Origin: Liquidambar formosana
Taxonomy: Eukaryota > Streptophyta > Magnoliopsida > Saxifragales > Altingiaceae
Reading direction: 5' to 3'
Assembly: GCA_039720395.1 (NCBI GenBank)
Contig: CM077824.1
Location: forward strand, 21,786,013-21,850,012
DNA length: 64,000 nucleotides
Shown here: piece after piece, positions 41,339-50,471 of the stretch
How the letters are laid out: every line of letters starts with the position of its first letter
Position numbering within the stretch: the stretch's first letter is position 1
The notes under the pieces: model-generated
Databases searched by the model: none
Told to the model about the DNA's origin: nothing
The model's input: only the letters and a program-made list of their open reading frames with translations
Translations under genes and position numbers: made by a program

Positions 41339-44300
41339 TTTTCAGACGGCTGAAACAATGTTTCAGCCGGCTGAAAATGTTGTTTCAGCAGGCTGAAAGG
41401 TCTCAGCAGGCTGAAAAAGCATCCCTTGAAAATATCTGTTCTCTGGAACTTTCAGACGGTTCTTTGAGCCGGCTGAAATGTCACTTTAAGCCGGTGTGAA
41501 CCCCGGAAATTGGGCCCACAAGGGATTGAAAGAAAATGGGTTTGAAAAAGAAAAAGGAAAGGAGTCGCCACCTTATTTTTTAAAGGAAACAAGGAAAACC
41601 CTAAAAATAGTTTGTTTTAGGAAAACAATTTGAATGACTCCATAAAAAAGGAAAGGCAAAAACCAATCTTTTGAAAACCAAAGAAATCGGGGATTCGGAG
41701 GCTAAGTTATGACATGGGAAGGTTCTAGGCAAAGCCTATAGGCACCCATGTCACCCTTTCGGTCTCTCAGTTCATTTGGGCTAAATCAAGATCTTTCCAT
41801 ACAAAAATCAGCAAGTATATCATCACAAGAATTGCATGCATATCATATATTTCATTCATCCATCCATGCATAATAAGCACATAAAAACAGAAAAAGAAAA
41901 AGAAGAAAAGAAAACAAAAATAAACCTAGGATGCTTGGATCCTAGAACGGACTTGAGCCTCACGAAGAGCGCCTACGTACCATGCAACAAAATACATGGA
42001 TCAAAGTCCACGTAGTTCGATTAGAACTAAGGTTAAATCCTAATACAAACCTATGGTAAAAACCCTAGGTTTCCTTATTTGATCAAAAGAGAATTGATAG
42101 AAAGTTTGATTTTAGGAAAGAAATCCACAAAATGGAAACTTTACTAAAAACCAGAATTTTGTTAGTTAAGGAAACCTCTAATTAAACCATAGGATCATAT
42201 TAAAAATTAACCCTAGATAGGGAGAAGAGAATGAGTTAAGAAGAAAGGTGAATTGGGGCACCTTCATACCCACTTACTTGAGCGCAATTAGCTCCAAGCA
42301 TTTAGCCATTTCAGACATAAGCAGCCCTATTTGTCATAGGACAAATACCACACCTATTTGCACCCTTACAAGTGCTCAAAACCATGCAAAAACACTAACA
42401 TGCAAATCTGGACAGAATAGTATTATGACCTAAAATCATCCACTAAGCATGCCAATAGCAAAAACAGCGAACAATAATAAGTCCTAACATATTCCTAGAA
42501 CCATATCATGCATAAAAACCCTAGAACATACTAACATGCATGCAAAACTATCATGTTTACTCTATATGCAAGACATATACAGCAAACACGAAGAAAAACC
42601 AATAAAAAAGTCTACTTTATCATGCTATATGAAAACAAACACGAAACAATGACTCTAAAACCCTAAACTCGCAAATATGCTTAAAAACATACAAAACATA
42701 CTTTAATCATGCTAAAACCAAACTAAACAGAAATTAAATCATGCATATTAACTAACTAAAGCAATATAACATGATGAAAATCCTAACTCTAACATGCAAT
42801 GACACTAATCCTAGCACAAGGACAAACAGGAGCACAAGAATCATAACTATGCATTAAAAACCTAAAGGACAGCCCTAAAGCATGCTAAACAGTAGATAAA
42901 CAATAGATATTACATGTATATTAACTAGCTAGAGTGTTAATACATGATAAAAAAGTTACCTTTAACATGCAATAAGCCTAACCCATATGAAAACCTAGTT
43001 TAAGCTTGAATAGAGAAGGAGAATACCTTAGGAAGGGCCTTCCTTTGTGTTTGTAATTGTTCGTGGCTCCTCAGGTCTTTAGAGTGAATCAAACCAACAC
43101 GAATCCTCCTCTTTGTCAAAGTGGTATCACAGCAAAGAGATCAAAACTCACTCAACTTTGAAAAGAAATAGAAAACAAAAAGAGAACAAGAGAAAAGAAA
43201 AGTGATTTTCGTCACTTTGCAGCAGCAGCAACTTCAATCGCGTTTTTGGGTATGAAAACGTTGGATTTGGACAAAGCTTGTGAAATACAAAGTTGTAGAG
43301 AATTGAATTATCTTTCTAAAAAGACCAATTTCATCAAATTCTGACTTCGGATGAAAAAGTTATGATTAAAATACGACTGCTGGTTTTCAAAAAATCTGCT
43401 GCTGAATTATGACGAATTTCACTCCCTCCAAACCCTCTTCTCCTCTCTCCTGTTTAAAGACATTAAGAGAGTATTTATAGCTGAAATCTGGAATTTCCCT
43501 TTCCTTCCTGGACTAGGTTTCCTTGGAGAATAATCAAAAGGTATTTTATAATGATAAAAGACTTCTAATCTGAATAGGAAAAGGAAATTGTCTTTTATAA
43601 AAATTGGGAGACTGACCGCTAACACGCATGCACATGTATCGTATGTGCGTACACACACTCATCACATACGTACACGTGTTAGTGTCAAGATAAAAATGGC
43701 TAATTTAATAAAATAATTTTCTTTTCATTTTAACCAAAAATCTCATGCTGTGATTCGCACTAATTCTTCAAGGATAATCCATAAATAACCACACTAAACT
43801 CATCATCAGGGCCACGGGACTTAATACCTCATATGCATCCATATGAACTCCAATTGACAATTTGGAGATCATTCCAAGGTCAAATGAAAAGTTTGGGACT
43901 TAAAAGACGATTATGCCCCTCAAGTCACAAAAGCTCTTATTATCCCTCAAGATCAACTCCAATTTGAACCAAAATTCATATCCATTGTCCTTGTGACTCT
44001 AGAAAACTAATGCAAGTGACTAGACTCAAAAACAAAACAAAAACATGCATGAAATGATGAGCCCTAGTAAGGTGGTGCAAAAATGGGGTGTGACAGCCGG
44101 CTGAAATTATGATCAGACGGCTGAAGGAACAGACTTGCTCATATGCCAAATGTTAACCTCTTTGAAATTTTCAGCAGCCTTAATCAGACGGCTGAAAGAA
44201 CATTTTAGACGGCTGAAAGTCAGGTTTGAGACGGCTGAGAAACATGAACTCTTGTTCCTTTTTTACACCCTCTCTGGAATATTCAGTAGCCTCACTCAGA

Positions 44301-44352
44301 CGGCTGAAAGGGATATTTCAGACGGCTGAAAGATTTTTCAGCCTGCTGAAAT
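41339..44352 (+). promoter_or_regulatory. Palindrome array in U3 of the inner copia 5' LTR
   Basis: About 16 copies, some decayed, of TTTCAG(A/C)CGGCTGAAA lie upstream of the LTR TATA box (44468). The ccggctg form is a perfect 16-bp palindrome, the acggctg form an imperfect one. The array is divided by the solo LTR. The same array is in the 3' LTR at 52771-53182, upstream of its TATA box at 53296-53303. A role as a transcription-factor binding cluster is inferred from position. Confidence 0.7.
41495..44095 (-). mobile_element. Gypsy-type solo LTR inside the inner copia's 5' LTR
   Basis: The 2,601-bp insertion starts TGTGAACCCCGG and ends GGGTGTGACA, with a perfect 5-bp duplication gccgg (41490-41494 and 44096-44100). 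The intact copia LTR at 52390 shows the empty site. On the minus strand it begins TGTCACACCCC, a start common to large plant Ty3/gypsy LTRs, and has a TATA box (CTATAAATAC, about 43472-43482). Upstream of that, 43620-43682 is made of acgcatgcac/tatgtgcgtac/acgtacacgtgtt words that pair with one another. No gag or pol remains; the small ORFs are not supported. Confidence 0.88.
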
Positions 44353-45000
44353 CCTCGGGAAAGTTATAAGGGCTAGTTTTTTAACGGACATTTGAAGCAT
44401 TTATTGCCCACCAAACTTCTTTTCCCGGCATTTATTGTTCCAGAACGGCTAGTATGGACCCCTTGAGTATAAATACAAGGCTTGAGCTCATTTATGAGCA
44501 TTCATTGAGCTAAAACAAGAAAATCAATTACAAGCCCTAATTCCTCTTGTGAGCATTCGTTGAAATCAATCAATAGCTGTAGTGTGCTTTCAATTCCTGT
44601 GTATTTACTCTTTGAGAGAGCTTTCTTTGAGCACAAAATCATCTCCAAATACTTTGTATCAAAAGGGTTGTGAATACCCTTACTTGTAAGCACTTGAGAA
44701 GAGTGCATTTGGCTAAGTGTTGGTGAAGAACACTCAAGTTGTAAAGGTTTGCTGCTCCACCTTGAAGGAGAGTGATAGTGGATTGGTGAATCCTCAAGCG
44801 CGCTCTTGAGGCGAGGACGTAGGCGGGAGGCCAAACCTCGTTATATCGTTTGCATTCTCTTTCCCTTAATCTCTTTATTATTGCATTGTCTTACATTTAA
44901 TCTTGCTTGCAATAATCTGAGTTTAGATTGCTATAATTTTTTTAATTGGCCTATAACCCTATTCACCCCCCCTCTAGGGTTATTCACTTGGGACAACAAT

Positions 45001-45012
45001 TGGTATCAGAGC
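45001..45012 (+). other. Primer-binding site of the inner copia
   Basis: TGGTATCAGAGC, complementary to the 3' end of the initiator tRNA-Met, two bases after the 5' LTR end. It fixes the LTR boundary and the plus orientation. Confidence 0.95.
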
Positions 45013-45054
45013 CCAACCTCTAGCATTTGACATATTTGTCTTGCAAGGAACGAT

Positions 45055-46785
45055 ATGGCCAACTATAGCGGTAACGGATTCTCTGAAGGACAATCGTCCA
45101 ATAGACCACCACTTTTCAATGGAGATGCATCTCTCTACAATTTTTGGAAAATTAGAATGCAAATTTTTATTCAATCCACCAGCTATGAGCTGTGGAACAT
45201 TACTTCTAAGGGTCCTTTAATCCCTACTAAAGTGGTAGATGGAGTTACACTTCCTAAAGTACCACAAAAATACACCACAGCTGATCACAAGTCCCTTGAA
45301 CTTAATTCCAAAGCCATTGGGCTGTTATATTGTGCTCTAACTAATGATGAGTTTAGCAAAATCTCTAGGTGCACTAGTGCCAAAGAGATATGGGACACAT
45401 TGGAGGTTACCTATGAAGGAACATCTCAAGTAAAAGAAGCTAAAATTAACATGCTTGTTTGTGAATATGAAATGTTCAAAATGAAAAAGGATGAATCTAT
45501 TAGAGATATGTTTGCTAGATTTAATGCTATTATCAATCCATTGAGTTCTCTTGGAAAAACTTACACTAACTCCGAATTGGTGAAAAAAATTCTTAGGAGC
45601 TTGCCTAAGCAATGGGATGTCCTCACCACAACTCTACTTCAATCAAAGGAGCTATCATCAATGACCTTGAGTGATCTTGATGGCAACTTAGTCACACAAG
45701 AACTCGCATTCAAAGCTCGTGAAATTGATGAAGGAAAGACTTCCAAGAGTATGGCTCTCAAAGCCTCACAAGATGAAGAAGAAACACCAAGTGAAGAATG
45801 TGAAAATGAGGAAGATGAAGACATTGCTTTCATTTCTCACAAACTCAAAAGGTTCTTCTCTAGAAGAAATCAAGGAAGGAGATTCAACAAGGGAGACTCC
45901 TCCAAAAGGATTCCAAATAGAGGAGAGACTTCAAATAGAGAACCTCAAGTGTGTTTTGAATGTAAGAAGCCCGGGCATATCAAGATAAATTGCCTCCAAC
46001 TCAACAACAACTACAACAAGACAAGCCACAACAACAACAACTTCAAGGACAATAGAAAATTCAAGAAGAAGGCTTTCACCGTCACTTGGGATGATGAAGC
46101 AAATAGTGATGAAGAAGATGAGGAGGCTTCTTGTGATCAAGAAGTTGCAAACTTTTGTCTCATGGCAAAAGAAGATGAGGTAATCGAACCTAATTCTATT
46201 GATTATCCTATAGAAGAACCCCCTACTTATGAAGAACTACAAGATGCTCTTGAAGATACTTTTCTTGAATTAAAAAGATTTTCTCACAAAAATAATGATT
46301 TGAAAAAGAATATCTCATCTCTTCAAGAAGAATTAAATGCTTTGAAAAATGAGAACTTAGAGTTAAAAAACAAGATAGACTCACCCCCTACCATCTCTCA
46401 ATCTAATCTTGAAAGTGAAAACACTTCATTGAAAGAAAAGATTGAAGACTTGACTAATACCTTGGCCAAGTTTACCAATGGAAGGGATAACTTGGATAAG
46501 ATATTAACTAGTCAAAGATGGTGCTTTGACAAGGCCGGAATTGGTTATCAAGAACATATTAAACAAAAATCCTACATGAACTTCTTCCCTAAACCTAAGG
46601 TTCCTAGCACACCGAAGCTCTCATGTACTTATTGTAATAAGGAAGGACACAATGCTTATACTTGTAACATGAGAAGAAGACCAAAAAGATTCACCAAGAA
46701 GGTGTGGGTGGTTAAGGGAACCTCACTTCCTATGGCTAACCCCTATGGACCCAAGAAAGCATGGGTACCAAAGAAAGCTACTTGA
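45055..46785 (+). CDS. gag: Gag polyprotein of the inner copia
   Basis: Forms the virus-like particle that packages the element's RNA. The 576-residue frame starts at the first ATG after the PBS (MANYSGNGFSEGQ). It has an N-terminal copia gag region with PLFNGDASLYNFWKIRM and CTSAKEIWDTLEVTYEG, and a basic linker. A zinc knuckle CFECKKPGHIKINC follows at about 300-313, then an acidic and coiled-coil stretch (about 395-470) and a WCFDKAGIGY motif. A second CCHC box, CTYCNKEGHNAYTC, lies at about 524-537. Two CCHC boxes and the long coiled coil fit SIRE/Maximus gags. The frame is intact and ends with TGA 10 nt before the pol frame opens. Confidence 0.93.
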   Translation: MANYSGNGFSEGQSSNRPPLFNGDASLYNFWKIRMQIFIQSTSYELWNITSKGPLIPTKVVDGVTLPKVPQKYTTADHKSLELNSKAIGLLYCALTNDEFSKISRCTSAKEIWDTLEVTYEGTSQVKEAKINMLVCEYEMFKMKKDESIRDMFARFNAIINPLSSLGKTYTNSELVKKILRSLPKQWDVLTTTLLQSKELSSMTLSDLDGNLVTQELAFKAREIDEGKTSKSMALKASQDEEETPSEECENEEDEDIAFISHKLKRFFSRRNQGRRFNKGDSSKRIPNRGETSNREPQVCFECKKPGHIKINCLQLNNNYNKTSHNNNNFKDNRKFKKKAFTVTWDDEANSDEEDEEASCDQEVANFCLMAKEDEVIEPNSIDYPIEEPPTYEELQDALEDTFLELKRFSHKNNDLKKNISSLQEELNALKNENLELKNKIDSPPTISQSNLESENTSLKEKIEDLTNTLAKFTNGRDNLDKILTSQRWCFDKAGIGYQEHIKQKSYMNFFPKPKVPSTPKLSCTYCNKEGHNAYTCNMRRRPKRFTKKVWVVKGTSLPMANPYGPKKAWVPKKAT

Positions 46786-46795
46786 ACTTGTGTAG

Positions 46796-49700
46796 GTATG
46801 CTTGAAGTCATCAAGCAATGAGAAATGGTTTCTTGATAGTGGTTGCTCAAGGCATATGACGGGTGATAGATCAAAGTTCGTCTCTTTGAAGCCCAAGGAC
46901 GGCGGCTACGTGACATTTGGAGACAATGCCAATGGTAAGATAATTGGCATTGGAAAGGTTGGTAAGAATTCCTCACTTTGTGTTGAAAATGTTTTGTTAG
47001 TTGATGGTTTAAAGCATAATCTCCTTAGCATTAGTCAATTATGTGATAAAGGTTATAGAGTTACTTTTAAATCAAATAAATGCATAATTGAAGATGATGA
47101 TAAGACCCTATTCGTTGCATATAGGATTGGTAACATCTATGCTATAGAGTTTGAAGAAATCGCATTACAAAATGTACATTGCTTCTCCGCTTTAAATGAA
47201 AATCATTGGTTATGGCATAGAAGGCTTGGACATGCTAGCATGGATTTGATTTCAAAACTTTCTAGGCATGAACTAGTTAGAGGTTTACCAAAAGCAAAGT
47301 TTTCAAAAGATGGAGTTTGTAGTGCATGCCAATTTGGAAAACAAACCAAGTCTTCTTTTAAAACAAAATCTCATATTTCAACTACTAGACCTTTGCAACT
47401 TATTCATATGGACTTATTTGGACCTATTGCTATTGCAAGTCTTGGAAGGAAGCATTATGCATTTGTAATTGTTGATGACTACTCTAGATATACATGGGTG
47501 TTCTTCCTTGCACATAAAGATGAGACTCATGCTACATTTATTGCATATTGTAGAAGAGTCCAAAATGAGAAAGGCTATACCATTACACATGTTAGGAGTG
47601 ATAGGGGGAGTGAATTTGTCAATAAGGATATTGAACAATATTGTGATGAAAATGGATTTGATCACAATTTCTCCGCTCCTAGAACTCCTCAACAAAATGG
47701 TGTGGTTGAAAGAAAGAATAGAACTCTTGAAGAAATGTCTAGAACCATGCTTAATGAACATTCCTTACCTCAATACTTTTGGGCCGAAGCCGTTAACACC
47801 GCATGCTATGTTATGAATCGAGTACTATTAAGATCTAAACTTGGTAAAACTCCCTATGAATTATGGAATGATAAGAAGCCTAACATAGGTTACTTTAGAG
47901 TTTTTGGTTGTAAATGCTTTATATTAAATGATAGAGATAAACTCTCCAAATTTGATTCTAAATCCGATGAAGGTGTATTTCTTGGTTATTCTATGAAGAG
48001 CAAAGCATATAGGGTGTTTAATAAGAGAACTTTGACCGTTCAAGAATCAATGCATGTTGTATTTGATGAAACTAACCCTCTTGCTCCCAAGAGAAATGTG
48101 GATGATGATGATGATATAGGTACAAGCTTGCAAGAACAAGTTGAGACCTTGAATCTTAATGACAAGCAAGATCCACAAGACAAAGGCAAAGAGAAGGAAG
48201 AAGAAGATGAAGTCATTGAAATCAAGAAACCGGGAGAAGAAGTAGAAGTTGAAGATACTCCACTTCATCCGGATGTCACCAAAACTTGGAAATTTGTGAG
48301 GAATCATCCTAAGGATCAAATCCTAGGTGAACCCTCACGTGGGGTAAGAACTCGTTCTTCCATGAGAAATATATGTGATCATCTTGCATTTTTATCTCAA
48401 ATTGAACCTAAGAACATAAATGAAGCCGAAAGTGATGAATCTTGGATACTAGCTATGCAAGAAGAGCTTAACCAATTTGAAAGGAACAAGGTTTGGACCT
48501 TGGTTCCTAGAGCACATGACCATGGTGTAATAAGCACCAAGTGGGTATATAGAAACAAGAAGGATGAATCGGGCACCATTGTAAGAAACAAGGCACGTCT
48601 AGTTGCCCAAGGTTTCAATCAACAAGAAGGCATTGATTATGATGAAACATATGCACCGGTTGCTAGACTTGAAGCCATTAGGATGTTACTTGCATTTGCA
48701 TGTCATAAAGATTTCAAATTATTTCAAATGGATGTTAAGAGTGCTTTTCTAAATGGTTTTATTGAAGAGGAAGTCTATGTTGAACAACCTCCCGGTTTTG
48801 AAAGTCATGAATTTCCAAACCACGTATTCAAATTATCAAAAGCTTTATATGGTTTGAAACAAGCTCCTAGAGCTTGGTATGAAAGACTTAGTGGTTTTCT
48901 AATCAAAAATGGTTTTAAACGGGGAAAACTTGACACCACACTTTTTATTAAAACCATTGATAAGGACATGCTTATTATTCAAATATATGTTGATGATATT
49001 ATCTTTGGTTCTACTAATGTAAGTTTGTGTGAGGATTTTGCTAAAGTCATGCAAAAAGAATTTGAAATGAGCATAATGGGCAAACTCAATTTCTTCCTCG
49101 GATTACAAATCAAGCAAACAAAGGAAGGAACCTTCTTAAATCAATCCAAATATGTCAAAGACTTAATCAAGAAGTATGGATTGGAAGATGGAAGGAATTT
49201 CGCTACTCCAATGAGCACCTCCATCAAACTTGAGAAAGATGAGAAAGGTAAATGCGTTGATCAAAAGAAATACCGAGGTATGATTGGTAGTTTACTTTAT
49301 CTCACCACTAGTAGACCGGATATTATGTATAGTGTATGTTTGTGTGCTAGATATCAATCATGTCCTAAAGAATCTCACATGATTGCCGTTAAACGCATAT
49401 TTAAATATCTTAGCGGCACTATCAATCTTGGCATATGGTATCCTAAATACACATCATTTGACATGCTTAGTTATTCCGATGCAGACTTTGCCGGATGCAA
49501 GGATGGTCGCAAAAGCACAAGCGGGACTTATCACTTTCTTGGACATTCCCTAGTTTCTTGGTTTAGCAAAAAACAAACTTCGGTTGCTCTTTCCACAGCC
49601 GAGGCTGAATATTTGGCAGCCGGAAGTTGTTGTGCACAAGTGTTGTATATGAAACAACAACTTGAGGATTTTGGATTGCATTATGATCATATTCCCATAA

Positions 49701-49936
49701 AATGCGATAATACAAGTGCAATTAATCTTACTAAGAATCCCATTCAGCACTCACGAACCAAACATATTGAAATAAGACATCATTTTATAAGAGATCATGT
49801 TCAAAGAGGAGATGTTGAAATTGAATTTGTTGGTACCGAATATCAATTGGCGGACATTTTTACAAAACCACTTCAAGAGGACAGGTTTAATTTCATTAAA
49901 CGTGAACTTGGCATGTGTTTAAGTGATGATTTATGA
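46796..49936 (+). CDS. pol: Pol polyprotein of the inner copia
   Basis: Carries all enzymes for reverse transcription and integration. Positions are counted from 46802. Protease FLDSGCSRHMTG lies at about 10-21. The pre-integrase zinc region starts at WLWHRRLGHAS (about 135). Integrase has HMDLFGP, DDYSRYTWVFF, RSDRGSEF and PQQNGVVERKN (about 200-305), preserving the D,D,E set. Reverse transcriptase runs from KWVYRNKKDESG (about 580) through YVDDIIFGS (about 730). RNase H has SDADFAGCKDGRKSTSG, then STAEAEYLA and DIFTKPL near the end. The frame is open throughout. It lies in the +1 frame relative to gag, opens only at 46796, and has no ATG before the protease site, so its expression needs frameshifting, stop bypass or splicing, or is lost. 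All key residues look intact. Confidence 0.95.
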   Translation, partial: VCLKSSSNEKWFLDSGCSRHMTGDRSKFVSLKPKDGGYVTFGDNANGKIIGIGKVGKNSSLCVENVLLVDGLKHNLLSISQLCDKGYRVTFKSNKCIIEDDDKTLFVAYRIGNIYAIEFEEIALQNVHCFSALNENHWLWHRRLGHASMDLISKLSRHELVRGLPKAKFSKDGVCSACQFGKQTKSSFKTKSHISTTRPLQLIHMDLFGPIAIASLGRKHYAFVIVDDYSRYTWVFFLAHKDETHATFIAYCRRVQNEKGYTITHVRSDRGSEFVNKDIEQYCDENGFDHNFSAPRTPQQNGVVERKNRTLEEMSRTMLNEHSLPQYFWAEAVNTACYVMNRVLLRSKLGKTPYELWNDKKPNIGYFRVFGCKCFILNDRDKLSKFDSKSDEGVFLGYSMKSKAYRVFNKRTLTVQESMHVVFDETNPLAPKRNVDDDDDIGTSLQEQVETLNLNDKQDPQDKGKEKEEEDEVIEIKKPGEEVEVEDTPLHPDVTKTWKFVRNHPKDQILGEPSRGVRTRSSMRNICDHLAFLSQIEPKNINEAESDESWILAMQEELNQFERNKVWTLVPRAHDHGVISTKWVYRNKKDESGTIVRNKARLVAQGFNQQEGIDYDETYAPVARLEAIRMLLAFACHKDFKLFQMDVKSAFLNGFIEEEVYVEQPPGFESHEFPNHVFKLSKALYGLKQAPRAWYERLSGFLIKNGFKRGKLDTTLFIKTIDKDMLIIQIYVDDIIFGSTNVSLCEDFAKVMQKEFEMSIMGKLNFFLGLQIKQTKEGTFLNQSKYVKDLIKKYGLEDGRNFATPMSTSIKLEKDEKGKCVDQKKYRGMIGSLLYLTTSRPDIMYSVCLCARYQSCPKESHMIAVKRIFKYLSGTINLGIWYPKYTSFDMLSYSDADFAGCKDGRKSTSGTYHFLGHSLVSWFSKKQTSVALSTAEAEYLAAGSCCAQVLYMKQQLEDFGLHYDHIPIKCDNTSAINLTKNPIQHSRTKHIEIRHHFIRDHVQRGDVEIEFVGTEYQLADIFTKPLQEDRFNFIKRELGMCLSDDL

Positions 49937-49997
49937 AAACATGTTCATTATGAAGATTTTCTGCACCTTGAATACTTTTTTATTTTTTCTGTCTGAT

Positions 49998-50343
49998 ATT
50001 TTCAGACGGCTGAAGGAACTTTCAGCCGGCTGAAAATTCTTTCAGACGGCTGACTCATTCAGTCAGACGGCTGAAACTCCTGAATCTGAACATTTTTTTT
50101 AGGTGCTTTCTGACTTTTTCAGACGGCTTGCTTCAGCCGGCTGAAAAAGGTAGAAGACGACCGAAAGTAACATTTCAGACGGCTGACTGGCTTTGTCAGA
50201 CAGCTGAAAGAGGTTCCCTTGGGTTTCCAAAATTTAGGGTTGTCTGGATTTCTCAGACGGCTGTTTCAGCCGACTGAAATAGATCCAAGCCGACCGAAAG
50301 AGGGATTTCAGACGGCTGATCAAATTTTCAGCCGGCTGAAACT
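49998..50343 (+). promoter_or_regulatory. Internal palindrome array upstream of the third ORF
   Basis: About 14 copies, some decayed, of the same TTTCAG(A/C)CGGCTGAAA motif found in the LTRs are packed into about 350 bp between the pol stop and a TATA box. The interspersed sequence differs from the LTR, so this is not simply a copied LTR segment. By its position it looks like an enhancer for the third ORF. That role is inferred. Confidence 0.6.
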
Positions 50344-50350
50344 GTCGGGG

Positions 50351-50471
50351 TATATAAATTTTTTAAGCCCTAAACAGTGATTTTTCAAATCCTCTTTCGC
50401 GGTTTTCACTGTTCTTCTCCTTCTCTCTTTCTCCCTCACCTCCACTAAAAACCCTAATCCTAACCCCTCAA
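50351..50471 (+). promoter_or_regulatory. Candidate internal TATA promoter and leader of the third ORF
   Basis: The array is followed directly by tatataaat (50351-50359). A CT-rich stretch comes next (about 50411-50447, cttctccttctctctttctcc), then an A/C-rich leader up to the ATG at 50472. Spacing of about 120 bp from TATA to ATG is normal for a plant gene. The layout matches that of the LTR promoter. No transcript evidence is available here. Confidence 0.55.

Larger units (their letters stand above)
40956..44998 (+). repeat. 5' LTR of the inner copia, split by a solo LTR
   Basis: Begins TGTTGGCCTAAATGG and ends GGGACAACA. Two palindrome-rich blocks (41339-41494 and 44096-44352) were one block before the insertion at 41495-44095. 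A TATA box (tataaata, 44468-44475) follows. LTR parts are otherwise nearly identical to 52390-53826. The short open frames in it are antisense or spurious. Confidence 0.93.

Noticed and set aside
44502..44834. Minus-strand 110-codon frame in the inner copia LTR (repeated at 53330-53629)
   Set aside because: It is present in both LTRs only because the LTRs are identical; antisense to R/U5 and without domain similarity.
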